Assembly: GCF_000308595.1 (NCBI RefSeq)
Contig: NZ_BAGA01000010.1
Coordinates: forward strand, 1 to 64,000
Length of the DNA: 64,000 nucleotides
Reading direction: 5' to 3'
Source: Nocardia higoensis NBRC 100133
GTDB lineage: Bacteria > Actinomycetota > Actinomycetes > Mycobacteriales > Mycobacteriaceae
Below, piece after piece: positions 57,075 through 64,000 of the stretch. The position numbers and the translations under genes were made by a program. How positions within the stretch are numbered: the first letter of the stretch is position 1; each line of letters opens with the position of its first letter. The notes beneath the pieces are model-generated. The model was not told where the DNA came from. It saw only the letters and a list, made by a program, of their open reading frames with translations, and ran no database searches.

Positions 57075-57122
57075 CGAGCTACCGAGCTACCGAGCTACCG
57101 AGCTACCGAGCTACCGAGCTAC
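57075..57122. repeat. 8-bp tandem repeat CGAGCTAC, six perfect copies
   Basis: Six perfect copies of CGAGCTAC run from 57075 to 57122. The HxlR stop codon (TAG, 57111-57113 on the minus strand) lies inside the array, so the repeat supplies the last codons and the 3' flank. The unit is not a multiple of three. Copy-number changes downstream of the stop would be neutral to the protein. Confidence 0.9.
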
Positions 57123-57506
57123 CGCCGCCTGCCGTGCGGGCGGCGACTCGGCGCGTTCCTGCGCGGCCAGCAGTTCCGCCCCGTGCGCCACGATCCAGTC
57201 CGCGAGCGCGCGCATCGGGCCGTCCATGAGGCTGGAACCCAGTGTGGTGAGCGCGTATTCGACGTGCGGCGGCGCCGCGGGCCTGCGCTCACGGGTGATC
57301 AGCCCGTTGCCGAGCAGCCGGTGCAGGGCCTCGGTGAGCGCCTTGTCGCTGATCGGGCCGATGCTCGCGCGCAGCGTGCTGCGGCGCAGCGGACCGTCGT
57401 GCAGGGCGGCGAGCACGACCGGATCCCATCGGTGCGCGAACAGGTCGGTGGCAGCCCGCAGTACGCAGTCGACCGCCAGATGCGGTACGGAATCGAAGCC
57501 ACTCAT
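57111..57506 (-). CDS. HxlR-family transcriptional regulator
   Basis: A 131-aa winged-helix protein. HxlR pattern: CVLRAATDLFAHRWDPVVLAAL, GPLRRSTLRASIGPISDKAL, TEALHRLLGNGLITRERR and HVEYALTTLGSSLMDGPMRA. An early Cys (LAVDCVLR) could sense redox, as in HypR/YodB relatives. It is divergent from an F420-dependent reductase with a perfect palindrome between, so it probably represses that gene. The C-terminus ends in the 8-bp repeat array. Confidence 0.9.
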   Translation of the reverse strand: MSGFDSVPHLAVDCVLRAATDLFAHRWDPVVLAALHDGPLRRSTLRASIGPISDKALTEALHRLLGNGLITRERRPAAPPHVEYALTTLGSSLMDGPMRALADWIVAHGAELLAAQERAESPPARQAAVAR

Positions 57507-57530
57507 GTCTCGATGATGCCCGGGTCGTTA

Positions 57531-57546
57531 CGCACCGATCGGTGCG
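57531..57546. promoter_or_regulatory. 16-bp perfect palindrome, probable HxlR operator
   Basis: CGCACCGATCGGTGCG lies in the 113-bp gap between the divergent HxlR and F420-reductase genes, 25 bp from the HxlR start. Confidence 0.65.
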
Positions 57547-57619
57547 CATCGGCGGATCTACGGTGGCTGTCACCCGAGCGGCGGTCGCCGTACGGGGCGA
57601 GACACGGGAGGAAACCACG

Positions 57620-58249
57620 ATGCGGATCACGATTCTGGGTACGGGAGCGATGGCAGCCGCGCTGGGCGGGCGCTGGGCCGGGGCGGGGCACCAGGTGTGC
57701 ATCGCCGGCCGCTCGGTGGACAAGGCGGCGGCACTCGCGACGCGCCTCGGCGCAGGCGTGCGCGCGAGCGGCCTGAGCGCGGCGGCGGTGGCCGACGCGG
57801 ATGCGGTGCTGGCAGCGGTGACATGGGATGGGGTCGGGGAAGCGCTCGAGGCTGTGGGCGCGGGTACCCGGACGTTGGCGGGAACGACGCTTCTCGACCC
57901 CACCAACGCCCTGGTGCACGGCACGGGGGAAGCCCGCCTACCGGTCGGGGTGTCGGCCGCCGAGCGCATCGCGGAACTGGCGCCGGGCGCGCACGTGGTC
58001 AAAGCGTTTCACCTCTTCCCGGCCGAGCACTGGACCGATCCGGCCGCCGCGCGTGCCACGGTGGCGATCTGCGGTGACCAGTCGGATGCGCTCGAACGCG
58101 CCGGCGTGCTGATCCGCGCCGCGGGCGCGGAACCGGCCGTGGTCGGCGGTCTGCACCGCGCCCGGCAGCTGGAGGAGGCCGCGGGCCTGGTCATCCGGCT
58201 GTTCTTCGCGGGCTTCGATCCGCGCGGTGCCGTACCGGGGGCGGCGTGA
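57620..58249 (+). CDS. NADPH-dependent F420 reductase-like protein
   Basis: A 209-aa protein from ATG 57620 with GGGAGGAAA upstream. Rossmann start MRITILGTGAMAAALGGRWA with the NADP-binding GRSVDKA, then DADAVLAAVTWDGVGEAL, DPTNALVHG and HVVKAFHLFPAEHW, as in F420-dependent NADP reductase and related NAD-binding proteins. It may shuttle hydride between F420H2 and NADP+ or act on a small substrate. Divergent from HxlR. Confidence 0.85.
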   Translation: MRITILGTGAMAAALGGRWAGAGHQVCIAGRSVDKAAALATRLGAGVRASGLSAAAVADADAVLAAVTWDGVGEALEAVGAGTRTLAGTTLLDPTNALVHGTGEARLPVGVSAAERIAELAPGAHVVKAFHLFPAEHWTDPAAARATVAICGDQSDALERAGVLIRAAGAEPAVVGGLHRARQLEEAAGLVIRLFFAGFDPRGAVPGAA

Positions 58250-58298
58250 TCGACCGGAGTGGCCACGTCGTCCCGGCGTGCGGACCCGCCCGCGGAGG

Positions 58299-59717
58299 CT
58301 ATTCCGGGGCGGTCACGCCTGCGTCGGCGGCGGCAGGCCGCTCTTCCGGTGACAGGTCCTCGACCGCTTTCAGCGTGGGGGCGGACCGGGCGGGACGGAC
58401 CGGTAGCCGGGCCGCCACCCGGTAGCCGCCGCTCGGCCTCGGCCCCGCGGTCAGCGCACCGCCGAGCGCGTGGGCGCGTTCCCGCATGGCGATGATGCCG
58501 TTTCTGCCACCGGGAGAACGGGTCTGGGTGCCGAGCGGGCGGCTGTTGTCGATGGTGAGGTCGACCGACTCGGCGGTGTAGCGCACACTGACGGTGGCGG
58601 TCGCGCCCGCGGCGTGCCGGATCACGTTGGTCAGCGACTCCTGCACGATGCGGGCCGCGGCGACGTCGATGTCCTCGGGCAGGGTAACCGGTGTGCCCAC
58701 GACCTTGATCTGGACCGCCAGACCGGTCGAGCGGGCCCGGCGCACCACCGAATCCAGGTCGGCGATGCTCGGCTCCGGCGGGCGCGGCGGGGGAGCGGGC
58801 GCCGCTGGGGCGGGTGCGGTGCGGGTGGTGTGCCCGCTGTCGCGGTCGGCGCGCGCGGAGTTCACCGGAAGTCCGAGCCGACCGCTGACGCCGCCGCGTT
58901 TTCCGCTGCGGTAAGGGCGATCCGGGTCGGCGGTCTTGTCGTCGGCCAGGGGGCCCGCGACCAGGCCACGCCGGATGGTCGGCAGCATCGCGTGCACTTC
59001 GTCGAGCGAATCCTTGCTCGCCTTCTTGATCGCCGCCAGCGCCGAACGCGCCTGCATCGGCTTGCGCTCGAACAGTTCCAGCGCCACCGAGGACTGCACA
59101 TTGATCAGCGAAAGACTGTGTGCCAGAACGTCGTGCAGCTCACGGGCCGACTGCAGCCGCTCCTCGCAGGCGAACCGCTCGCGCTGCGCGTGCTCGGCGC
59201 GGCGCGCCGCGTCGAAACGCTGCTCACGCAGTTGCGCGATGAGCTTGCGCACCCGCAGCGCCTCGGCCGCGCCCACCACGACCACCAGCCAGCCCAGCAC
59301 GGCCGACGCCATCCAGCCGCTCACCGGCCGCCCCAGCAGCGCGGGCAGTGGCCAGACGAACAGCAGGAAGCTCGCGGGCGCGAAAGGGTATGTCCACCAG
59401 CGCGACCCGCTGACCGCCGCGGTGAGGAAGGCGATGACGGGCGCGAGGAAGACCGGTCCGTAACCGTAGTCCAGCGCGAGGTAGATCCCGCAGGCCGCCA
59501 GCGTCACCACCAGCACGGCCAGCGGCTCCACCTGGCGCAGCACCAGGGCGATCGGCCCGGCGAGCAGCAGCACGCAGCCGAGCACGTCCAGCGAACGCAC
59601 TCCGGACTGCCCCACATTCGCCGCGCGACCCCCCGCGACCTGGATCATCGCGACGATGAGCGCGATGGCGCAGTCGCGCACGATCGAGTCCCGATTCGCT
59701 ATGGCTGGCGGTGTCAC
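58299..59717 (-). CDS. Orphan sensor histidine kinase (HisKA_3 type)
   Basis: A 472-aa protein from GTG 59717. About six membrane helices occupy residues ~10-160 (GCVLLLAGPIALVL; AVLVVTLAACGIYLAL; VFLAPVIAFLTAAVSG). The HisKA_3 dimer domain has the phospho-acceptor in ARELHDVLAHSLSLINVQSS. The HATPase domain ends GRNGIIAMRERAHALGGAL. An unusual ~75-residue Pro/Ala-rich insert with PAPAAPAPPPRPPEP separates them. No response regulator lies beside it, so its partner is elsewhere. The signal is unknown. Confidence 0.9.
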   Translation of the reverse strand: MTPPAIANRDSIVRDCAIALIVAMIQVAGGRAANVGQSGVRSLDVLGCVLLLAGPIALVLRQVEPLAVLVVTLAACGIYLALDYGYGPVFLAPVIAFLTAAVSGSRWWTYPFAPASFLLFVWPLPALLGRPVSGWMASAVLGWLVVVVGAAEALRVRKLIAQLREQRFDAARRAEHAQRERFACEERLQSARELHDVLAHSLSLINVQSSVALELFERKPMQARSALAAIKKASKDSLDEVHAMLPTIRRGLVAGPLADDKTADPDRPYRSGKRGGVSGRLGLPVNSARADRDSGHTTRTAPAPAAPAPPPRPPEPSIADLDSVVRRARSTGLAVQIKVVGTPVTLPEDIDVAAARIVQESLTNVIRHAAGATATVSVRYTAESVDLTIDNSRPLGTQTRSPGGRNGIIAMRERAHALGGALTAGPRPSGGYRVAARLPVRPARSAPTLKAVEDLSPEERPAAADAGVTAPE

Positions 59718-59787
59718 CCCTGCAGCCTATTCGGCCATGCCGCCCGGGCTCCGGTCATGCGCCGATTTCGCCGGGTAAGGTCCGGGC

Positions 59788-60240
59788 ATGGTCGACCAGT
59801 CCACTCGCCTTCCCGATCTGTCCGCCCGTCCGCACGAACTGTCCGTGGAGCGGGTGATGACCGCACCGACGCCGTTGGTCTACGCCGCCCTCACCCGGGG
59901 TTTCGATATCTGGCTGGCGGCGCCGGATTCGGTGCGGATGCGGCCCGAAGTCGGTGAGCCGTTCTATTTCGAGACCGAATTCGAGGGCAAACGCAATCCG
60001 CACTACGGCCGGTTCCTGCGCCTGGTCCCGGCGCGCGAGGTCGAATTCACCTGGGTCACCGCCGCCACCGAGGGCGCCGAGACCGTCGTGCGCGTCGAAC
60101 TGGTGAAGCAGCCGCGCGGCATCAGATTGCGTTTGCGCCACAGCGGATTCGCCAGCGCGGCGGTCCGTGATCTGCACGAGCAGGTGTGGCCGAGAATGCT
60201 CGAGCAGCTCGAGGAGCGCACCGCGGCCGCCGCCGGCTGA
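59788..60240 (+). CDS. SRPBCC/AHSA1-type START-like protein
   Basis: A 150-aa protein of the START/Bet v1-like superfamily: LSVERVMTAPTPLVYAALTR, WLAAPDSVRMRPEVGEPFYF, HYGRFLRLVPAREVEFTWVT, and the C-terminal helix DLHEQVWPRMLEQLEERT. Usually binds hydrophobic ligands. It is divergent from the histidine kinase. The ligand is unknown, and no cofactor motif is seen. Confidence 0.85.
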   Translation: MVDQSTRLPDLSARPHELSVERVMTAPTPLVYAALTRGFDIWLAAPDSVRMRPEVGEPFYFETEFEGKRNPHYGRFLRLVPAREVEFTWVTAATEGAETVVRVELVKQPRGIRLRLRHSGFASAAVRDLHEQVWPRMLEQLEERTAAAAG

Positions 60241-60429
60241 ATCGCGCGGCCGCTCGGCCCGAACCGGACTGCCGGTTGGCCTCGGCGGCGGGGCGAAGTA
60301 GTCGAAGAGCGCAGCTGCCCGCCCGTCCACGCCGATCCGGCGCGGCGGCCGGCGCGAAGCGGCCCGCCCCGACCGGCACGCGAGTAGGTTCGAGCGTGCA
60401 GGAGTACGGCCCCTCATCGCGAAAGGACA

Positions 60430-60873
60430 ATGATGCCAACACGTACCGCGCGCACCGCATGGTCCGGTGGTCTGCAGGACGGTTCCGGCCAGGTGGAGCT
60501 CGCCAGCTCCGGTGTCGGCAAGTACGACGTGTCGTTCCCGAAGCGCTCCGCCGAGAACGCCGACGGCACCACCAGCCCCGAGGAACTGATCGCCGCCGCG
60601 CACTCGTCCTGCTACGCCATGGCGCTGTCGGCGCAGATCTCCGCCGACGGCGGCACCACCGAGAGTCTGGACGTGACCGCCGATGTCACCCTCGGCCCCG
60701 ACCCGGCGGGCGGTTTCCGCATCAGCGGCATCAAGCTGACCGTGCGCGGTCGCGTCCAGGACCTCGACGCCGACGGTTTCCTGGCCGCCGCCGAGGCCGC
60801 CAAGGCGGGCTGCCCGGTGTCCAAGGCGCTGGCGGGCGTCGACGACATCACCCTGGACGCCGCGCTGGCCTGA
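60430..60873 (+). CDS. OsmC/Ohr-family peroxiredoxin
   Basis: A 147-aa protein (ATG 60430 or 60433; GAAAGGACA upstream). It has the two redox cysteines of the family in AAAHSSCYAMALSAQ and AAKAGCPVSKALAGV, plus the conserved Glu in TSPEELIAAA. The order fits OsmC more than Ohr. It reduces organic hydroperoxides with thiol partners in the cytosol. Single-gene unit with a terminator 80 bp beyond the stop. Confidence 0.93.
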   Translation: MMPTRTARTAWSGGLQDGSGQVELASSGVGKYDVSFPKRSAENADGTTSPEELIAAAHSSCYAMALSAQISADGGTTESLDVTADVTLGPDPAGGFRISGIKLTVRGRVQDLDADGFLAAAEAAKAGCPVSKALAGVDDITLDAALA

Positions 60874-60954
60874 CCAGGGGGCTCTCGTGGCGTCGGCACG
60901 TCAGCTCGCCTCGGTGCCGGGGCAGCCCGGCGTGGGGGCCGCGGAAACGACGAA

Positions 60955-60984
60955 GGCGGTGCGGATCTGCTGATCCGCACCGCC
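60955..60984 (+). terminator. osmC-type gene terminator
   Basis: GGCGGTGCGGATC pairs with GATCCGCACCGCC (13 bp, TGCT loop), followed by CCTTTC. Confidence 0.8.
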
Positions 60985-61075
60985 CCTTTCGGCAGTTCTC
61001 GTTCCCGGTCGTCGAGCGGGCCGGAGTGCACGCGAAGGACGGTTCCTTCGCCCCCTCATCGGTGTGGCCGGCAGA

Positions 61076-61852
61076 TCACACCGCGGTGACCGGCTCGCGT
61101 TGCGTGGTGGCGGTCCGAGCGGAGATCTCCGTCAGCGCCGCGAATCCCAGCCCCAGCGCCGCCCACAGGGTGGCCGACACCGCCAGTGCGGACACCCGGA
61201 ACTGCCACAGCAGGCTGGGCGGGAAGTCCGCGGAGACCTCGTCGACTCCCGGCAAGAGCACGTAGCCGACGGCCGTCACGGCGACGAACGCGAGCACGCC
61301 CGCGATCAACCGGACCGTCGACAACCGCCCGGCTAGCACCTTGAACACGTACAGGCCGGCGCCGACCGCGGCGATGCCGAGCAGCACCACCGCCACCCAC
61401 AGCAGGGTGCGGTCGTTGATGGTGTCCGGATCGCCCACCGCGGGCGGGTTCGCCGGATATTTGAAGAACGGCACCGCGGCGATCGCGGCCCAGCCGGCCG
61501 CCCCGAGAAGCAGTCCCAGCGCGGGACCCGACAGTGCGGTGAAGCGACGCGCGTAGTGGGCCACCGCGCCGAAGATGGCCCCCAGCGCCAGCCCGTAGAG
61601 GCCGAGCGCCAGGAACTGACCGAACTTCTGGCCGGTGCGGCTCACCTCGGCGTCGTCGTGGGAGTGCCCGGCTTCCTCGGCATGCGAGTGTCCGGCGTCG
61701 GCCTCCTCCGCCATCGCCTCTTCGAGCGCGATCGCGGCATCGACGTGGGGTTCACCGACGAAGTGGCCGACCGTGGCGGCCAGCAGGCCGGCGATCAAGC
61801 CGGCCAGCAGGCCACGCAGCAACAGGGTTTTCAGAGATCCGGTCAGTGGCAC
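61076..61852 (-). CDS. cbtA: CbtA-type cobalt transporter subunit
   Basis: A 258-aa membrane protein with six or so helices (LLLRGLLAGLIAGLLAATVG; LALGLYGLALGAIFGAVAHY; LLWVAVVLLGIAAVGAGLYV; VRLIAGVLAFVAVTAVGYVL). A His-rich loop (AGHSHAEEAGHSHDD) and the PFFKYPANPPAVGDP motif are typical of CbtA. It overlaps cbtB by 10 bp and should form the cobalt uptake pair under a cobalamin riboswitch. Confidence 0.92.
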   Translation of the reverse strand: MPLTGSLKTLLLRGLLAGLIAGLLAATVGHFVGEPHVDAAIALEEAMAEEADAGHSHAEEAGHSHDDAEVSRTGQKFGQFLALGLYGLALGAIFGAVAHYARRFTALSGPALGLLLGAAGWAAIAAVPFFKYPANPPAVGDPDTINDRTLLWVAVVLLGIAAVGAGLYVFKVLAGRLSTVRLIAGVLAFVAVTAVGYVLLPGVDEVSADFPPSLLWQFRVSALAVSATLWAALGLGFAALTEISARTATTQREPVTAV

Positions 61853-62040
61853 GGCACACCGAGCAGATGCCGTCCGTCGTGCATCAGCTCGTGCAGGAAC
61901 ATCCCGCTGCGCGAGATCGCGCCTTGGTCGAAGCCGACCAGGTAGAGGGTGAGCAGTGCGAGAAGAACGACACCGACCGTGACGAGCACGGTCGCGACCG
62001 AATCGGTCGCCCTGGTGGCGGGGGTATGCGCGATGGCCAT
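61843..62040 (-). CDS. cbtB: CbtB-type cobalt transporter subunit
   Basis: A 65-aa protein from ATG 62040, with AGGAGG upstream; longer readings would run into the riboswitch. One membrane helix (VATVLVTVGVVLLALLTLYL) is followed by the diagnostic C-terminal metal motif FLHELMHDGRHLLGVPCH. CbtB and CbtA together take up cobalt for cobalamin synthesis. The cbtA start lies inside its last codons. Confidence 0.93.
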   Translation of the reverse strand: MAIAHTPATRATDSVATVLVTVGVVLLALLTLYLVGFDQGAISRSGMFLHELMHDGRHLLGVPCH

Positions 62041-62080
62041 GGGGTCCTCCTGGGGATCTGCGTCCCGGATAGGGGGTTGT

Positions 62081-62211
62081 GCGACGGTGCCGGTGTCTGG
62101 CTCTCGCCGCCCCGAGAGCCCCGCCGGTGGCGGAGACGGACTCGGCACGTCGAATACAGTGGCGCGACCGCTCCGGGTTCCCACCGGATTACCGCTCACC
62201 TTCGCTTGGTC
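62081..62211 (-). promoter_or_regulatory. Cobalamin riboswitch
   Basis: On the minus strand, reading toward cbtB: AAGGTGAGCGGTAATCCGG, TGGGAACCCGGAGCGGTCGC, GCCACTGT, GCCGAGTCC and GAGCCAGACACCGGC. The GCCACTGT element and a B12-box-like AGCCAGACACCGGC are the landmarks of adenosylcobalamin aptamers. Its end is about 40 bp before the cbtB start, so it probably shuts off cobalt import when B12 is abundant. Confidence 0.88.
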
Positions 62212-62282
62212 ACCTCGAACTGTGACAGCAGGAGTTGTACGCCGTCAATACGGTGCTGACGGCGCCCGCCTCCCGGCATCGC

Positions 62283-62606
62283 TCATTCGTTCGCGGCGCC
62301 CTTGGCCTGCACGTCGAGCACGACCTCGAATTCGAGCAGCGAGGCGCCCGTGGAGACCGGCTTCTGGTCGCCGCCGCCCGCGTGCGCGGTGCGGGCCGGA
62401 CCGTCGCGCCAGGCGGCGAAGGACTCTTCCGAATCCCATTGCGTGACGACGAAATAGCGATTGTCGCCGGCCACCGGGCGCAGCAGCTGGAAGCCGAGGA
62501 AACCGGGGGAGTTCTCCACCGCGTGCGCACGGCCCGCGAACCGCTTCTCCAGCTCGGGGCCCGCGCCCTCGGGAACCTCGATCGCATTGATCTTCACAAC
62601 AGCCAT
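62283..62606 (-). CDS. mhuD: Haem-degrading monooxygenase MhuD
   Basis: A 107-aa ABM-fold protein starting MAVVKINAIEVPEGAGPELE. Residues known to matter in mycobacterial MhuD are in place: Asn7, Phe23, Trp66 and His75 (ligand, in ARTAHAGG). It breaks down haem to mycobilin-type products and frees iron. ATG 62606 is probably leaderless. Divergent from a hydrolase, as in Rv3592/Rv3591c. Confidence 0.95.
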   Translation of the reverse strand: MAVVKINAIEVPEGAGPELEKRFAGRAHAVENSPGFLGFQLLRPVAGDNRYFVVTQWDSEESFAAWRDGPARTAHAGGGDQKPVSTGASLLEFEVVLDVQAKGAANE

Positions 62607-62613
62607 ACCACCG

Positions 62614-62619
62614 ACAATA
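62614..62619 (-). promoter_or_regulatory. Leaderless -10 box of mhuD
   Basis: TATTGT on the minus strand ends exactly 7 nt before the mhuD ATG. On the plus strand CAGAAT (62629-62634) ends 7 nt before the hydrolase ATG, giving back-to-back leaderless promoters in a 35-bp gap. Confidence 0.5.
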
Positions 62620-62641
62620 CGGCCGGGGCAGAATCGAGTCG

Positions 62642-63466
62642 ATGGTGACGGAGGCAAGGGTGGCAGAGGCGAGGGTGCCGGAGGGACAGACGGCCGAGCG
62701 GGCGAGCCGCGCGTGGCCCGTCCACGACGAAGGCGGCGCGGGCGCGCCCATCCTGCTGCTGCACGGCCTGATGGGCAGCGCGCGCACCTGGTCCGGCCAC
62801 CTGGACTGGTTGCGCGAGCACGGCCACGTGCACACCTTCGACGCCGCCGGGCACGGCAGGCCCGCCCCCGCCGAACCGACCACCGAGGCGTTCGTCGCCG
62901 ACCTCGCCGAGGCCACCGCCGCGATCACCGAGCCGATGGTGGTGATCGGGCACTCGATGGGCGCGCTGCACGGCTGGGTCTTCGCCGCGCGCCATCCCGA
63001 GCGGGTACGCGCGCTGGTCGTGGAGGACATCGGCCCCGACTTCACCGGCCGCACCGCCGCGGACTGGGCGGCCATGATCGAGGCCTGGCCACAGCCGTTT
63101 CCGGACGACGCGGCGGTCCTCGACTACTTCGGCCCGGTCGCCGGGCGCTACTTCCTGCGTTCGTTCCGGCACGGCCGGGACGGCTACCGCCTGCACGGTG
63201 CCGTCGCCACCTTCCGCGACATCTCCGAGGAGTGGGGCAGCCGCCATTTCTGGGACGAATGGAGGGCGGTGCAGGCGCCCACTCTGTTGATCGAGGGCGA
63301 GCACACGATCACCGTGCCAGGTCAGATGCGGGAAATGGCCGCCACGAATCCGCGCTCGGAGTACGTCTGGGTCGAGGGCGCGGGGCATCTGGTGCACGAC
63401 GAACAACCGCAGCGCTACCGCCACGAGGTCGACCGGTTCCTCCGCCGGGTACTCGCCGGGCGCTGA
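62642..63466 (+). CDS. Alpha/beta hydrolase (Rv3591c-like)
   Basis: A 274-aa protein from ATG 62642. Motifs: ILLLHGLMGSARTWSGHLDW, DAAGHGRPAP, nucleophile VVIGHSMGALHGW, LLIEGEHTITVPG around the acid, and EGAGHLVHDEQPQRY with the catalytic His. Conserved beside mhuD in mycolate bacteria. The substrate is unknown, and a role in iron or haem metabolism is not shown. No signal peptide. Confidence 0.9.
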   Translation: MVTEARVAEARVPEGQTAERASRAWPVHDEGGAGAPILLLHGLMGSARTWSGHLDWLREHGHVHTFDAAGHGRPAPAEPTTEAFVADLAEATAAITEPMVVIGHSMGALHGWVFAARHPERVRALVVEDIGPDFTGRTAADWAAMIEAWPQPFPDDAAVLDYFGPVAGRYFLRSFRHGRDGYRLHGAVATFRDISEEWGSRHFWDEWRAVQAPTLLIEGEHTITVPGQMREMAATNPRSEYVWVEGAGHLVHDEQPQRYRHEVDRFLRRVLAGR

Positions 63467-63593
63467 ACTCGGGCGTACGCCGGTCGGGTGGCCCCGGTCG
63501 GCGAGAAGCGCCGCCGAGGGAGCGGCCACAGCGGCGGGCCGGGCGTCGGACGGTGCGGTCCGTGGCGGGCCGGGCCGCCTGACCCGTCGCGGC

Positions 63594-64000
63594 TCAGCGT
63601 TCGCCTTCACCCGCCAGGGCGAACAATCCGTCGGCCGTCTGCTCGACCAGTCCGTCGACGAGCAGCGAGTCCAATGCCCGGTCGCGCTGCCCCGGATCAC
63701 GGGTCCACGCCAGATCCAGCCGCACCCGCTCGACCGGCCCGGTGGATTCGCGCAACACGTCGAGCAGCCTGCCCCTGGCCTGCCGGTCGGTGCCCTCGTA
63801 CTTCTGGATGCGGCGCACGACCTGCGAGGCGGGCCTGCCCGCCTCGACCCAGGCGCAGCGCGGCAGCGGGCAGCGCGCGCACTCGGGGTTGCGAGCCGTG
63901 CAGACGGTCGCGCCCAATTCCATCAGCGCGGCGGAGAACACCGCGGCGGGCCGCACCGCGAGCGGCAGCAGCGCCTCGGTCTCGGCCAGATCCCGCGCCG
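63594..64000 (-). CDS. mutY: A/G-specific adenine glycosylase, C-terminal part (5' end off window)
   Basis: About 135 codons, open to the right edge. RPAAVFSAALMELGATVCTA then RNPECARCPLPRCAWVEAG gives the 4Fe-4S cluster cysteines (C-x6-C-x2-C-x4-C) that follow the helix-hairpin-helix glycosylase core, which is off window. The end (GLVEQTADGLFALAGEGER) is short, so the MutT-like domain seems reduced. MutY removes adenine opposite 8-oxoG. Neighbouring mhuD and the hydrolase agree with Rv3589. Confidence 0.9.
   Translation of the reverse strand, partial: ARDLAETEALLPLAVRPAAVFSAALMELGATVCTARNPECARCPLPRCAWVEAGRPASQVVRRIQKYEGTDRQARGRLLDVLRESTGPVERVRLDLAWTRDPGQRDRALDSLLVDGLVEQTADGLFALAGEGER

Noticed and set aside
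57075..57122. CRISPR-like array
   Set aside because: Units are only 8 bp with no spacers; this is a simple tandem repeat.

Overview
This is high-GC actinobacterial DNA, most likely Nocardia or a close relative. The evidence is the strong G/C third-position bias, frequent GTG starts, several leaderless genes with TANNNT about 7 nt before the start codon, mycolate-group markers (Lsr2, MhuD, the Rv3604c-type protein) and a gene order that, from memory, runs parallel to the Mycobacterium tuberculosis block Rv3589-Rv3628 (mutY, hydrolase, mhuD, clpC1, lsr2, lysS, coaX, panD, panC, DUF2520, Rv3604c, DUF3180, folK, folB, folP, folE, ftsH ... hpt, tilS, Zn-protease, dacB, ppa). The stretches between these blocks are lineage-specific accessory DNA.

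Layout. 1-10 kb: accessory catabolic and regulatory genes (MaoC-type dehydratase, acyl-CoA dehydrogenase, GntR; TetR opposite an MpaB-type oxygenase and an alpha/beta hydrolase; a secreted LVIVD-repeat protein with a DUF305 protein; TetR with an OYE-family flavoprotein). 10-20 kb: alpha/beta hydrolase, DUF2752 membrane protein, then a two-gene minus-strand operon of a Pls-type membrane NRPS (poly-amino-acid synthetase architecture) and an M1 zinc peptidase; a SAM-IV riboswitch precedes a class V aminotransferase; flavin reductase; dienoyl-CoA isomerase-like crotonase. 21-26.6 kb: a small secreted protein, ppa, dacB, Zn-protease, tilS, hpt. 26.6-39 kb: a membrane Ser/Thr kinase overlapping a duplicated pseudokinase, LysR, an aldehyde dehydrogenase, a PucR regulator, and DUF2277, DUF1266 and PH-like proteins. 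39-57 kb: ftsH, the folate operon (folE-P-B-K), pantothenate/CoA genes (panC-panD-coaX), a cysteine dioxygenase-rhodanese operon behind a Cys-Cys leader peptide, lysS, lsr2, an FHA-HTH protein and clpC. 57-64 kb: HxlR and F420-dependent reductase, an orphan histidine kinase, SRPBCC, OsmC, cbtB-cbtA under a cobalamin riboswitch, mhuD, a hydrolase and the 3' part of mutY.

Most notable signals: (1) an active kinase and a catalytically degenerate paralogue made from overlapping genes; (2) a complete Pls-like synthetase with a lysine-like adenylation pocket, coupled to a peptidase; (3) a textbook-like attenuator (leaderless 13-codon Cys-Cys peptide and alternative hairpins) ahead of the cysteine dioxygenase-rhodanese operon; (4) two riboswitches. 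All assignments rest on reading the sequence and remembered family features. No searches or folding programs were run.
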